The notes beneath the pieces were generated by a model. The model had not been told where the DNA came from and did no database searches. It was given only the letters and a program-made list of their open reading frames with translations. From the NCBI GenBank assembly GCA_963662905.2, contig CAXXFD010000001.1, positions 248,001-312,000 on the forward strand: a stretch of DNA of 64,000 nucleotides, given 5' to 3'. Of this stretch, positions 1 through 10,236 are shown piece by piece; within the stretch, counting starts at the first letter, position 1; each line of letters opens with the position of its first letter. The position numbers were made by a program, and so were the translations under genes. The stretch is from G963662905 sp963662905 (lineage in GTDB: Bacteria > Bacteroidota > Bacteroidia > Bacteroidales > WRLA01).

Positions 1-1821
1 AATTACGGCACTCTCGAAAGCTGCAAAAATCACCTGGAAAAAACCTTGAAGCACTGGCAGGATGTGAGCAGCCAAGTGCTTTTTGAAACAGCTGATAAAA
101 ATTTCGACCAATGGATGCGCTGGGTCGCATTTCAACTCAAATGCCGTCAGATTTTTGGCAATTCGTTCCTGCCCGATTTCGGATATGGCCGTGGAGGCCG
201 TGGATGGCGTGATCTCTGGCAGGACTTGCTTTCCATATTTTTAATTGATCCGGCCGGAGCACGCAACGAAATCATCAATAATTACCGCGGCATCCGCATC
301 GACGGAAGCAATGCAACCATCATTGGAAATGAGCCCGGCAGCTTTGTTGCCGACCGAAACAATGTTGCCCGAAGCTGGTGCGACCATGGCAGTTGGCCAC
401 TTTTTGTTACCGAATTTTACCTCAATCAGAGTGGTGATTATGATATGCTCCTGCAGGAATTGCCCTACTGGAAAGATAAATTTACCCACCGCAGCCGTAA
501 AACGGATGAGCTTTGGTGCGAAGATCAAGGCACACAGCAAAAAGATGAAGAAGGCAATATCTATGAAGGCAGCATACTGGAGCACATTCTGTTGCAGCAG
601 CTTTCCGCATTCTTTAATGTAGGCGAACATAACAACATCCTGCTGGAAGGTGCCGATTGGAACGACACCCTGGACATGGCCCGCGAAAAAGGCGAATCCG
701 TTTGCTTCCATAATTTCTACGGTTATAATTTTGGCGCACTGGCCGAAATGCTGCAGGTTTTGAAAGAAAAAGGAATCCGAAGTATCAAGATTAATGAAGA
801 AAGCCTGATCCTGCTCGACAGCCTGAACCCTTCGTCAGCCATTGATTACCAAAATCCGCAAGCCAAACAAAAACGCCTGAAGGAATACTTCGATCAGGTG
901 CAGCATCAACTGAGCGGAACAAAAGTAGATGTTGATATTGATGCCTTGATGCACGATCTGCTCGAAAAGCGTAATCATATCCGTGCGCACATCCGCGAAA
1001 ACGAATGGATCAGCACCGGAGAAAATGAAGGCTTTTTTAATGGACATTATGATGATAATGCGCAGCCGGTGCATGGCTTGAAGAAGGATGAAATTATAAT
1101 CGATCTTACTTCTCAGGTGATGCCCCTGATGTGCAATACCGCCACAAAGGAACAGGCAAAAATGGCGCATCAATCAGCGATTAAACTGTTGGGCGACAAA
1201 GAATCCGGTGGACTGCGCCTTTGCTCTGAGTTTAAAGAAATCGACCTGAATATCGGCCGCATCACAGGTTTTGTTTATGGCTTCAAAGAGCATGGCAGCA
1301 AGTGGATGCAGCAGAATATTATGTTTATGTATGGCCTCTATAAGCGCGGAATGTATGATGAAGCCTATGATCTTTTCAAAGACATTTATCAGATCAATAC
1401 GGATTCGGCCCACGCCAAAACTTTCCCGGGTATCCCTTCTTATTTTGAACCCGGCAACCGCGGCTCTTATGCTTACCTTACCGGAAGTTCGGCCTGGATG
1501 ATGCTCACTGTGCTTACCCAAATGTTTGGCCTTCGTGGTCATCATGGAAACCTGATGCTAAAACCGGCATTGCACCCTGAATTTTTTGATAATAGTGGAG
1601 TTGCTGCCGTTAAGACAGCTTTTCAGGGCATCAAGCTGAATTACACTATTTATAATCCGCAAAGGATTGATCCAAAAGATATTAAAAACCTGACACTTAA
1701 AATCAACGGGCAGGAAGTTGCAAATCAATCTGCTGAGAAAGGTTGCTTTATTGTGGCAAAAAGCCAGCTCGAAGATTTATGTGCTCAGGATCTCAATAAA
1801 CTTGAATTATGTATCAATTAA
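1..1821 (+). CDS. GH94 family glycoside phosphorylase, C-terminal part (cut by window edge)
   Basis: The reading frame is open from base 1, so the true start lies outside the window and about 606 residues are visible. Seen: the run LLEGADWNDTLDMA around bases 637-678, which carries the DWND motif where GH94 enzymes have their catalytic general acid Asp, plus FGYGRGGRGWRDLWQD and a C-terminal PGIPSYFEPGNRGSYAYLTG segment typical of the (alpha/alpha)6 barrel. Known for the family: reversible phosphorolysis of beta-glucosides such as cellobiose or N,N'-diacetylchitobiose, giving a sugar 1-phosphate. No signal peptide can be judged because the N-terminus is missing. The substrate cannot be told. 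The next gene starts 32 bp downstream and encodes a secreted sugar-binding-like protein, so a link to glycan use is plausible but inferred. Confidence 0.8.
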   Translation, partial: NYGTLESCKNHLEKTLKHWQDVSSQVLFETADKNFDQWMRWVAFQLKCRQIFGNSFLPDFGYGRGGRGWRDLWQDLLSIFLIDPAGARNEIINNYRGIRIDGSNATIIGNEPGSFVADRNNVARSWCDHGSWPLFVTEFYLNQSGDYDMLLQELPYWKDKFTHRSRKTDELWCEDQGTQQKDEEGNIYEGSILEHILLQQLSAFFNVGEHNNILLEGADWNDTLDMAREKGESVCFHNFYGYNFGALAEMLQVLKEKGIRSIKINEESLILLDSLNPSSAIDYQNPQAKQKRLKEYFDQVQHQLSGTKVDVDIDALMHDLLEKRNHIRAHIRENEWISTGENEGFFNGHYDDNAQPVHGLKKDEIIIDLTSQVMPLMCNTATKEQAKMAHQSAIKLLGDKESGGLRLCSEFKEIDLNIGRITGFVYGFKEHGSKWMQQNIMFMYGLYKRGMYDEAYDLFKDIYQINTDSAHAKTFPGIPSYFEPGNRGSYAYLTGSSAWMMLTVLTQMFGLRGHHGNLMLKPALHPEFFDNSGVAAVKTAFQGIKLNYTIYNPQRIDPKDIKNLTLKINGQEVANQSAEKGCFIVAKSQLEDLCAQDLNKLELCIN

Positions 1822-1852
1822 TAAACCTTTATTCACATTAAATACCAACACT

Positions 1853-4111
1853 ATGAAACATCTTTACCTGATTATCAGTTTTGTGTTTATCGCTTTTGCA
1901 GCGAATGCACAGTATGTTTACAATGATTTCGATGGAAATCAGAACGACGAATTTACCGGTTGGCCCAATGCTCCTGTTATTGTAGCCAATCCCGATGCTT
2001 CCGGCATCAACACAAGCGCAAACGTAGCTCAATGGGATCGCAGTGGCGAACAATGGGCGCATGTCTGGACGGAACTCGATGGGAAAATTGATTTTTCTAC
2101 CGGTTCATCTTTTAGCCTGAAAATCTGGTCGCCAAAAGCCTGCGATGTTTTGCTCAAACTCGAGGACAAAGCCAATTCCGGCACGTTTACGGAAGTAAGT
2201 CAAAGCATTGCCAATGCCAACGAATGGGTTGAGCTGACCTTTGATTTTAGCGGTGCTGCTTCAGGCACCTACGATAAAGTGATCATCTTTATGGATTTTG
2301 CTGCCACAGAAGAAAACACCTTCTATTTTGATGATGTAACAGGCCCGGAATACGTAAGCGGCGGAACGCCATCAGCAGCCCATGTGTACAATAATTTTGA
2401 TGATATGCAGAATGATGCATTGGGTGGATGGCCTGCAGAACCTGTAATCATTGCGAATCCCGATGTCAGCGGAATCAATACTTCTGCAAATGTGGCGCAG
2501 TGGGATCGCCCCGAAGAACAGTGGTCACATCTTTTCATGCAAGTGCCCGGTATGCTTGACTTTTCAACAGGTGATATTTTTTACCTGAAAATCTGGTCGC
2601 CCATTCCATGTGATGTTCTATTCAAACTGGAAAGCTCAATTGATCCCAATACTTTTGTTGAGGTTTCACAAACGCTCAGTGTAGCCAATGAATGGACAGA
2701 GCTCTCTTTTGCTTTTACCGGTGCTGCTTCGGACACCTACGATAAAATTGTAATCTTCCCGGATTTCTCTTCCACAACTGCCAATACTTTTTATCTTGAT
2801 GATATTCAGGGCCCCGCTTATTCAGGCGCTCCGGCTCCAAAACCACTCGAAGCCCGCGATATCCAGGATAATTTCGAAAATGATGGTTACTCAACCATCA
2901 TGGATTGGAAATTCCAAGACCCGGAAATGCTTGATATCACAATTGTTGAAGATCCAACCAATGCCGAAAACCACGTAATGGATTATGCCCGTTCCGGCAA
3001 CTTTGAATGGACCAACGCACAATTTGTCCTGAATTTCCGTATGGATCTGAGCGAGCGCAATGTGTTTGAAACACGCGCTTACTTCCCATCCACTAATGAT
3101 TATGGCGATCAACTGACAAAAACCCTGGCCATAAAATTGCAAAATAGTTTACTGGGCGGTGATGCATGGACAACACAAACCGAAATTAAACTTGAAGTTA
3201 CTGATCTGGATCAATGGGTTGACCTCGTATTTGATTTCTCTGCCATTGCTGACAGCGTAAATTATGATCAGGTGGTGGTTCAGTTTGGCGGCGAAGGACA
3301 TACCGTGCCCGGAACTTTCTATCTTGATGATTTCAAACTCATGGGCGGCGCAGGTCCAAAACCATTATTGGCTACCGATGTTCAGGATAACTTCGAAGAT
3401 GATGGTTATTCAACCATGCATGGCTGGAAATTCCAGGATCCTGAAATGCTCGACATCACGGTAGTGGAAGACCCGGTAAATGCCGGAAATCATGTGGTTG
3501 ATTATGCGCGTAGCGGAAATTTTGAATGGGCAAACGCACAAGTAATTATTGATCACCGAATGGATCTGAGCGAGCGTAACCGTTTCGAAATGAAAGTATA
3601 TTTCCCATCAACAAATAATTATGACGAACAGCTGACACCAACAGCCGCACTGAAACTGCAAAACAGCCTGATGGGTGGCATGGCATGGAGCACCCAAACC
3701 GAAATCAAGTTAGAAGTTACTGAGTTTGATGCCTGGGTAACACTTACATTCGATTTTAGTGCTATTGCCGACAGTGTAAATTACGATCAGATTGTTGTGC
3801 AGTTTGGTGGCGAAGGCCATTTTGTGCCCGCACAGTTCTATTTTGATGATATTGTACTTCTTGGCGCAACATCTATAGCAGAATATGATGTACAGGAATT
3901 TAGCGTGTATCCAAATCCTGCAAAAGATCGCATTATTTTGGGGCAGGAATTTTCTGAAATCAGAATTTATGACATCAGCGGAAAAGAAGTGATGAACGTC
4001 AATCAGCCCAAAGGAACTCTGAATGTTGTGGAGCTGAGGTCGGGCATGTATATTATCAGAGCAAGTGGAACAGAGGGCGCACAGTATTTTAGCCGTTTCA
4101 TGAAAAACTAA
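1853..4111 (+). CDS. Secreted T9SS protein with four beta-sandwich repeats
   Basis: The chosen start gives MKHLYLIISFVFIAFAANAQ, a clean signal peptide ending AxA-Q; an upstream in-frame start would only add residues overlapping the previous gene. The 752-residue product has two repeats of one type (about residues 22-165 and 180-325, each with VYN(D/N)FD, GWP and INTSANVAQWDR) and two of a second type (about 335-500 and 505-675, each with DNFE(N/D)DGYST and W(K)FQDPEMLDIT). Both look like jelly-roll carbohydrate-binding modules. The last 75 residues (SVYPNPAKDRIILGQ... to FSRFMKN) are a type A T9SS sorting domain, so the protein should cross the outer membrane. No catalytic domain is seen. 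Repeats within a type are strongly alike, indicating internal duplication. Role inferred: surface glycan binding. Confidence 0.75.
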   Translation: MKHLYLIISFVFIAFAANAQYVYNDFDGNQNDEFTGWPNAPVIVANPDASGINTSANVAQWDRSGEQWAHVWTELDGKIDFSTGSSFSLKIWSPKACDVLLKLEDKANSGTFTEVSQSIANANEWVELTFDFSGAASGTYDKVIIFMDFAATEENTFYFDDVTGPEYVSGGTPSAAHVYNNFDDMQNDALGGWPAEPVIIANPDVSGINTSANVAQWDRPEEQWSHLFMQVPGMLDFSTGDIFYLKIWSPIPCDVLFKLESSIDPNTFVEVSQTLSVANEWTELSFAFTGAASDTYDKIVIFPDFSSTTANTFYLDDIQGPAYSGAPAPKPLEARDIQDNFENDGYSTIMDWKFQDPEMLDITIVEDPTNAENHVMDYARSGNFEWTNAQFVLNFRMDLSERNVFETRAYFPSTNDYGDQLTKTLAIKLQNSLLGGDAWTTQTEIKLEVTDLDQWVDLVFDFSAIADSVNYDQVVVQFGGEGHTVPGTFYLDDFKLMGGAGPKPLLATDVQDNFEDDGYSTMHGWKFQDPEMLDITVVEDPVNAGNHVVDYARSGNFEWANAQVIIDHRMDLSERNRFEMKVYFPSTNNYDEQLTPTAALKLQNSLMGGMAWSTQTEIKLEVTEFDAWVTLTFDFSAIADSVNYDQIVVQFGGEGHFVPAQFYFDDIVLLGATSIAEYDVQEFSVYPNPAKDRIILGQEFSEIRIYDISGKEVMNVNQPKGTLNVVELRSGMYIIRASGTEGAQYFSRFMKN

Positions 4112-4157
4112 TAGAGAGGTCAATATTGGTTTTTACCCGCCTGATATATTCAGGACG

Positions 4158-4187
4158 AAAGCAGGATCTTCGGATTCTGCTTTTTTT
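4158..4187 (+). terminator. Rho-independent terminator after the T9SS repeat protein
   Basis: An 11-bp stem AAAGCAGGATC / GATTCTGCTTT with a TTCG tetraloop is followed by seven T. It lies 47 bp past the stop codon and separates this gene from the patatin gene. Confidence 0.85.
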
Positions 4188-4228
4188 GTTGGAAAAGGAT
4201 TGGATTTTGAATTTTTTAAATTTAAGCG

Positions 4229-4266
4229 TTTTGGAAAGCCTTAACGCCAACATTTTTGTATTTTTG
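4229..4266 (+). promoter_or_regulatory. Bacteroidetes-type promoter for the patatin gene
   Basis: TATTTTTG at 4259-4266 fits the Bacteroidetes -7 consensus TAnnTTTG. A TTTTGG lies about 25 bp upstream in the -33 region. The predicted start of transcription is 15-20 nt before the ATG at 4288, which supports that start codon over an upstream in-frame one. Confidence 0.55.
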
Positions 4267-4287
4267 GCTGAAACAACAACCAAAAAA

Positions 4288-6498
4288 ATGCGGAGCCCGA
4301 ATATACCCATTCTGTTCATACTGAGTATCCTGTTTATTTTTTCCGGCAACATCCATGCGCAAAGCAAAAAGGAATCACAAAAAAAACGCCCGAAAGTGGG
4401 GCTGGTGCTCAGTGGCGGCGGCGCCAAGGGTCTGGCGCACATTGGCGTATTGAAATACATCGAGGAAAGTGGCCTGGACATCGATTATATTGGCGGAACC
4501 AGCATGGGCGCGCTCATCGGGGCTTTATATGCAGCAGGTTACAGCCCTGACCTGATGGAGCGTATCGTACGTGGACAGGACTGGGATGATTTGCTCACGG
4601 ACCGTATCCCCAGAAAATACCTTTATGCCAATGAAAAAGGTACCGATGAAAAATTCTTTGCCCGTTTCCCAATCCGGAAAGGTGGCATAAAGCTGCCCGC
4701 AGGAGTTGTGGAAGGACAGCTTATTGAACTGCTCTTTGAACGCCTGATGTCGCCTTATGCAACGGTCACCGATTTTGACAAACTGCCTACTCCCTTTTTA
4801 TGTATTGGCTGCGACATCATCACCGGAGAAGCTGTAACGCTCGACCGAGGCTATTTGCCCGATGCCATGCGTTCTTCCATGTCCATCCCTTCCTTTTTTA
4901 CGCCCATGGATTACCTGGGGCATTACCTTGTTGATGGCGGCCTGGTCAATAATTTCCCCGTCATCGATGTAAAAGAAAGAGGCGTGGACATTATTATCGG
5001 TGTGGATGTGCAGAGCGATCCTTATACACGCGAAGATTTAAGCTCGCTTTTAAATATACTGAACCAGGCTTCCGGATTTTACGGGCAAAAGAATTTTGAA
5101 GAAAATAAAGCACAGGTCGATTATTACATCCGTCCGGATATCAGCAATTACGGTATCGCCAGTTTTAATGCCTATGATTCGCTTATCCACAAAGGAGAAG
5201 AAGTGGGGAAAGCGTTTTTTCCCCAGTTAAAAAAACTTGCCGACTCATTAAATGCAATCGAATTCAGGGCACAAAAACCCAAAAACACGCTTCCGCTCGA
5301 TTCGGTTTATATTTCCAATATTTACTATAATGGATTGCATTGGGTGTCAGAGAAATATCTGGAAGGCGAATTGAAAATAGAAAAAGATTCCTGGATCCGG
5401 CTCACGCAACTGGAAAGTGCTTTGACCAAAGCCTATGGAACCGGGTTTTTTAGTAAAATCAATTATCGTTTCCTACCGGCAGATAAAGGATATTTGCTCG
5501 AAATACGTGTACAAGAAGCCAGTTCGCGTATCCTTAGCCTGGGCCTGCATTATGATACGGATTTAAGAGCTGCGGTCAACGCCAACCTGACTTTCCGCAA
5601 CTGGTTGATTGCCGGCTCCAAAACATCACTGTCGCTTGCGCTGGGCGAAAACCCTTTTTTTGATGCGTATTTTTATGTCAACCGTGGTGCAAAACCCGGT
5701 CTGGGTGCATTTTTGAAAGCTTTTATGCTACGTATTTATGATTATGGGGAAAACGGTCAAAAGAAAAGTGCATATAATTTTTCCGATTATCTACTTGGGA
5801 TATACAGCGAACGGATGCTTGAAAACCTGCTTACCATGGGTCTGAATGTTTCCTATGAACTCACAGCCGTTAGCCCGAACGTAACTTTTATTGATTTCAA
5901 CCGCCAGTTTGATACGTATTTTAATTCGGAAGCATATCTGGATATGGATACCTACGATAAGCTGGTTTATCCCAAAAACGGATATCAGTTTAACCTGATG
6001 GCGCATATGGTCTATCCACTGAGCGGCCAGTTTTCGGGCCTGGATCCCGCGCTTATCATCAGTTCACGCTATGCGCATGCCATTCCTTTAAGCCGTCGCC
6101 TTACATTTAAACCTGAATTTGGTGGCGGAATCAGTTTTTCAGAAGGATTGCCACCGCAGTATAACCTCTATCTCGGCGGGCAAGCCCCTTTATCGCGCAT
6201 TCGCAGCATCATACCTTTTCAGGGCGTTGATTATATGGAGGTTGATGGCCGACATGCCTTATATAGCAAGTTTAGCCTGCAAGCAGAAATTTTCCGTAAA
6301 AACTACCTGATATTGGAATGGGACCTCGGTAATGCCGTAGAAAAACCCGAAGATTTATTTGAATTCCGACACTATTTGAGCGGTTATGGCCTTACCTATG
6401 GCTACGAAAGTTTGTTGGGACCCATCGAGTTAAATTTCTCCATGTCGAATAAGGATATGACATTATTGGGTTTTTTGAATATTGGTTTTAAACTCTGA
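4288..6498 (+). CDS. Patatin-like phospholipase with POTRA-like domain and outer-membrane beta-barrel
   Basis: 736 residues starting with signal peptide MRSPNIPILFILSILFIFSG and a cut near HAQS. The patatin domain (about residues 35-300) has the oxyanion loop GGGAKGLAH (43-51), the nucleophile elbow GTSMG with Ser72, and DGGLVNNFP with Asp216, so the Ser-Asp dyad is intact. Residues about 350-430 resemble a POTRA domain (YISNIYYNGLHWVSEKYL...). The rest is rich in alternating aromatic strands and ends in GFLNIGFKL, as in BamA/Omp85 barrels. Known for this architecture (PlpD-like type Vd or Bacteroidetes RssA-like proteins): a lipolytic domain attached to an outer-membrane barrel. The substrate is unknown. 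The gene is monocistronic, with its own promoter. Confidence 0.85.
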   Translation: MRSPNIPILFILSILFIFSGNIHAQSKKESQKKRPKVGLVLSGGGAKGLAHIGVLKYIEESGLDIDYIGGTSMGALIGALYAAGYSPDLMERIVRGQDWDDLLTDRIPRKYLYANEKGTDEKFFARFPIRKGGIKLPAGVVEGQLIELLFERLMSPYATVTDFDKLPTPFLCIGCDIITGEAVTLDRGYLPDAMRSSMSIPSFFTPMDYLGHYLVDGGLVNNFPVIDVKERGVDIIIGVDVQSDPYTREDLSSLLNILNQASGFYGQKNFEENKAQVDYYIRPDISNYGIASFNAYDSLIHKGEEVGKAFFPQLKKLADSLNAIEFRAQKPKNTLPLDSVYISNIYYNGLHWVSEKYLEGELKIEKDSWIRLTQLESALTKAYGTGFFSKINYRFLPADKGYLLEIRVQEASSRILSLGLHYDTDLRAAVNANLTFRNWLIAGSKTSLSLALGENPFFDAYFYVNRGAKPGLGAFLKAFMLRIYDYGENGQKKSAYNFSDYLLGIYSERMLENLLTMGLNVSYELTAVSPNVTFIDFNRQFDTYFNSEAYLDMDTYDKLVYPKNGYQFNLMAHMVYPLSGQFSGLDPALIISSRYAHAIPLSRRLTFKPEFGGGISFSEGLPPQYNLYLGGQAPLSRIRSIIPFQGVDYMEVDGRHALYSKFSLQAEIFRKNYLILEWDLGNAVEKPEDLFEFRHYLSGYGLTYGYESLLGPIELNFSMSNKDMTLLGFLNIGFKL

Positions 6499-6508
6499 TC
6501 ACATTTTT

Positions 6509-6539
6509 CTTGCTCCGAAAATATTTTTGTGTATTTTTG
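6509..6539 (+). promoter_or_regulatory. Promoter of the tRNA-Ala gene
   Basis: TATTTTTG at 6532-6539 matches the -7 element TAnnTTTG, and a TTG lies about 20 bp upstream. The tRNA begins 21 nt downstream. Confidence 0.6.
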
Positions 6540-6559
6540 CAGTCCGTTCACAAATTCAT

Positions 6560-6633
6560 GGGGGATTAGCTCAGTTGGCTAGAGCGTTTGACTGGCAGTC
6601 AAAAGGTCAGCGGTTCGATTCCGCTATTCTCCA
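6560..6633 (+). tRNA. tRNA-Ala (anticodon GGC)
   Basis: A complete 74-nt cloverleaf: acceptor GGGGGAT/ATTCTCC, D stem GCTC/GAGC, anticodon stem TTTGA/TCAAA with loop CTGGCAG (anticodon GGC), T stem AGCGG/CCGCT with loop TTCGATT, and discriminator A. The third acceptor pair is G3-U70, the alanine identity element. CCA is not encoded. From the anticodon loop to its 3' end the gene is repeated exactly at 14561-14602, so it is the target of an integrative element that restored it on insertion. Confidence 0.95.
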
Positions 6634-6645
6634 CTCTGAAAATCA
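6592..6645 (+). repeat. attL core (54-bp direct repeat, left copy)
   Basis: The 54 bases from the anticodon loop through 12 nt past the tRNA 3' end are identical to 14561-14614. The two copies bound an 8.0-kb segment that carries a tyrosine recombinase, as expected for site-specific integration into the 3' half of a tRNA. Confidence 0.9.
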
Positions 6646-6680
6646 GTCTGTTATAAGAGTAATTATAGCAGGCTTTTTTT
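6646..6680 (+). terminator. Terminator downstream of tRNA-Ala (element-derived)
   Basis: A 10-bp stem GTCTGTTATA / TATAGCAGGC with an 8-nt loop is followed by seven T. It starts directly after the att core, so the element supplies a new terminator for the tRNA. The displaced original one is at 14614-14646. Confidence 0.8.
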
Positions 6681-6683
6681 ATG

Positions 6684-6707
6684 CGTCCATGAAAACGTCC
6701 ATGAATT
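6684..6707 (+). repeat. Paired 12-bp direct repeat near attL (putative arm sites)
   Basis: CGTCCATGAAAA followed directly by CGTCCATGAATT. The same pair occurs at 14444-14467 in the same orientation, just upstream of the recombinase gene. Position and pairing fit arm-type binding sites for the recombinase N-terminal domain; this role is inferred. Confidence 0.55.
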
Positions 6708-7261
6708 AATTTTTTTTCTCCTGTTTGCTCAGAAAAAAATACTTTGATCTTATCAACCCGATGCGCTGTTAATTCATTTTTGAACGCTAAAATAATTTAG
6801 AATAATTATAATTAACCTAATATTTCAGCAGCTTATTAAGGCAAAGCCGAAACCAAAATATTTAACACAAAAACAAATTTACAGTATCAAAGCAGTTACC
6901 CCCGAACCTAAACAAACGAAACAGAATAAAAAACGTAAAAGAACAGCCTACAAAACAGAAAATAAAACCATATTGTAAATAATACACACACAAAAAACAC
7001 CCATATTTCAAAAATAGAATAGTCTTATGCATATAGTCCTCAGCTTATTTAGAATAAAACAAGATAGTATTTACTGCAAAAAACATGATGAACAAATTAA
7101 AATGGAAGCGAGCAGAAAATATATATAAATTACTAATAATCAAGCAAGAGGCAGGGGTGCAAAAATCCTTTGAGCTTACAGGCTGCCAATCGCCTCACCC
7201 CGAAAAACGTATGCACGTGCATAATTAGGAAAACCCCCATAAATAGTATTTACAAATATAG
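6708..7261. other. AT-rich non-coding stretch between attL and repeat array
   Basis: About 550 bp with no credible reading frame. The only notable sequence is a perfect 12-bp palindrome ATGCACGTGCAT at 7211-7222, close to the start of the first repeat block. Confidence 0.5.
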
Positions 7262-7707
7262 CGTTTTTGGCTTATATCCAGACCGAGCAAAGCGCCTAAA
7301 GGCTGAATGATGGCATAAGCGAAACGATCTCTGGAAGACAAGCCAACAGTTACCGGAACAGGGAAAACGCCAACAGGTATTGCGAAGCTGATTGTACTGA
7401 AATCCTTTTCATCCATCGACAACAGCACCACAACCTAATGAACCAAAGCGCCTAAAGGCTGAATGATGGCATAAGCGAAACGATCTCTGGAAGACAAGCC
7501 AACAGTTACCGGAACAGGGAAAACGCCAACAGGTATTGCGAAGCTGATTGTACTGAAATCCTTTTCATCCATCGACAACAGCACCACATCCTAATGAACC
7601 AAAGCACCTAAAGGCTGAATGATGGCATAAGCGAAACGATCTCTGGAAGACAAGCCAACAGTTACCGGAACAGGGAAAACGCCAACAGGTATTGCGAAGC
7701 TGATTGT

Positions 7708-8036
7708 AAAGGCTAACCAATTTTACAAATTATTCAAAATTCTATGAAAAAATGCCCCAACGAAATAACACAAAGAAAACACGGCAAACACCGTATTATT
7801 CAGGTAGTTAATTATTATTTATATCAACTTGATCCCACAATAATCCCATCGAAATCCCATAGAGATCCCACTGAAATCCCAACAGACAAGAATGATAAGA
7901 ATATTAGTCTAAAGAAGGGTTTAGAATCCAAAATGTGAGATTTTGAAAACATTTTGAGCTTCTTCTCAAATCCTGATGTTTGATATTTCAAAGGATAAAA
8001 TAAACCGATTCAAAAAAAAACAGATCTCTCCCAGAC
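7708..8036. repeat. Linker 1 of the array
   Basis: Starts AAGGCTAACCAATTTTAC and ends ACAGATCTCTCCCAGACCGA, as in the other linkers. It contains five 11-bp-phased ATCCCA repeats at 7830-7884 and the hairpin TTTGAG-CTTCTT-CTCAAA. A 64-codon frame from 7744 exists here but is shortened or lost in the other linkers. Confidence 0.8.
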
Positions 8037-8862
8037 CGAGCAAAGCGCCTAAAGGCTGAATGATGGCATAAGCGGAACGATCTCTGGAAGACTGGACAGC
8101 ACCACATCCTAATGAACCAAAACACCTAAAGGCTGAATGATGGCATAAGCGGAACGATCTCTGGAAGACTGACTTTAGATTGTCGCGAACCTTTCAGGCC
8201 GATTAAATACGCCAACAGGTATTGCGAAGCTGATTGTACTGAAATCCTTTTCATCCATCGACAACAGCACCACATCCTAATGAACCAAAACACCTAAAGG
8301 CTGAATGATGGCATAAGCGAAACGATCTCTGGAAGACAAGCCAACAGTTACCGGAACAGGGAAAACGCCAACAGGTATTGCGAAGCTGATTGTACTGAAA
8401 TCCTTTTCATCCATCGACAACAGCACCACATCCTAATGAACCAAAACGCCTAAAGGCTGAATGATGGCATAAGCGAAACGATCTCTGGAAGACAAGCCAA
8501 CAGTTACCGGAACGGGGAAAACGCCAACAGGTATTGCGAAGCTGATTGTACTGAAATCCTTTTCATCCATCGACAACAGCACCACATCCTAATGAACCAA
8601 AGCGCCTAAAGGCTGAATGATGGCATAAGCGAAACGATCTCTGGAAGACAAGCCAACAGTTACCGGAACAGGGAAAACGCCAACAGATATTGCGAAGCTG
8701 ATTGTACTGAAATCCTTTTCATCCATCGACAACAGCACCACATCCTAATGAACCAAAGCGCCTAAAGGCTGAATGATGGCATAAGCGAAACGATCGCTGG
8801 AAGACAAGCCAACAGTTACCGGAACGGGGAAAACGCCAACAGGTATTGCGAAGCTGATTGTA

Positions 8863-9180
8863 AAGGCTAACCAATTTTACAAATTATTCAAAATTCTATG
8901 AAAAAATGCCCCAACGAAATAACACAAAGAAAACACGGCAAACACCGTATTATTCAGGTAGTTAATTATTATTTATATCAACTTGATCCCACAATAATCC
9001 CATCGAAATCCCATCGAGATCCCACCAGATGAAGAACTAAAGAATATTAGTCTAAAGAAGGATTCAGAATCCAGAATGTTAGATTTTGAAAACATTTTGA
9101 GCTTCTTCTCAAATCCTGATGTTTGATATTTCAAAGGATAAAATAACCCGATTCAAAAAAAACAGATCTCTCCCAGACCG
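8863..9180. repeat. Linker 2 of the array
   Basis: Nearly the same as linker 1, with four 11-bp-phased ATCCCA repeats at 8984-9027. Has the palindrome GGATTCAGAATCC. Confidence 0.8.
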
Positions 9181-9915
9181 AGCAAAACACCTAAAGGCTG
9201 AATGATGGCATAAGCGAAACGATCGCTGGAAGACAAGCCAACAGTTACCGGAACAGGGAAAACGCCAACAGGTATTGCGAAGCTGATTGTACTGAAATCC
9301 TTTTCATCCATCGACAACAGCACCACATCCTAATGAACCAAAACACCTAAAGGCTGAATGATGGCATAAGCGAAACGATCTCTGGAAGACAAGCCAACAG
9401 TTACCGGAACGGGGAAAACGCCAACAGGTATTGCGAAGCTGATTGTACTGAAATCCTTTTCATCCATCGACAACAGCACCACATCCTAATGAACCAAAAC
9501 GCCTAAAGGCTGAATGATGGCATAAGCGAAACGATCTCTGGAAGACAAGCCAACAGTTACCGGAACAGGGAAAACGCCAACAGGTATTGCGAAGCTGATT
9601 GTACTGAAATCCTTTTCATCCATCGACAACAGCACCACATCCTAATGAACCAAAGCACCTAAAGGCTGAATGATGGCATAAGCGAAACGATCTCTGGAAG
9701 ACAAGCCAACAGTTACCGGAACGGGGAAAACGCCAACAGGTATTGCGAAGCTGATTGTACTGAAATCCTTTTCATCCATCGACAACAGCACCACATCCTA
9801 ATGAACCAAAACACCTAAAGGCTGAATGATGGCATAAGCGAAACGATCTCTGGAAGACAAGCCAACAGTTACCGGAACAGGGAAAACGCCAACAGGTATT
9901 GCGAAGCTGATTGTA

Positions 9916-10236
9916 AAGGCTAACCAATTTTACAAATTATTCAAAATTCTATGAAAAAATGCCCCAACGAAATAACACAAAGAAAACACGGCAAACACCG
10001 TATTATTCAGGTAGTTAATTATTATTTATATCAACTTGATCCCACAATAATCCCATCGAAATCCCATCGAGATCCCACCAGATGAAGAACTAAAGAATAT
10101 TAGTCTAAAGAAGGATTCAGAATCCAGAATGTTAGATTTTGAAAACATTTTGAGCTTCTTCTCAAATCCTGATGTTTGATATTTCAAAGGATAAAATAAA
10201 CCGATTCAAAAAAAACAGATCTCTCCCAGACCGAGC
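9916..10236. repeat. Linker 3 of the array
   Basis: Almost identical to linker 2, including four ATCCCA repeats near 10037-10080. Confidence 0.8.

Noticed and set aside
7744..7938. 64-codon frame in linker 1
   Set aside because: Linkers 2 and 3 shorten it by about a third and linkers 4 and 5 stop after one codon, so it is not kept.
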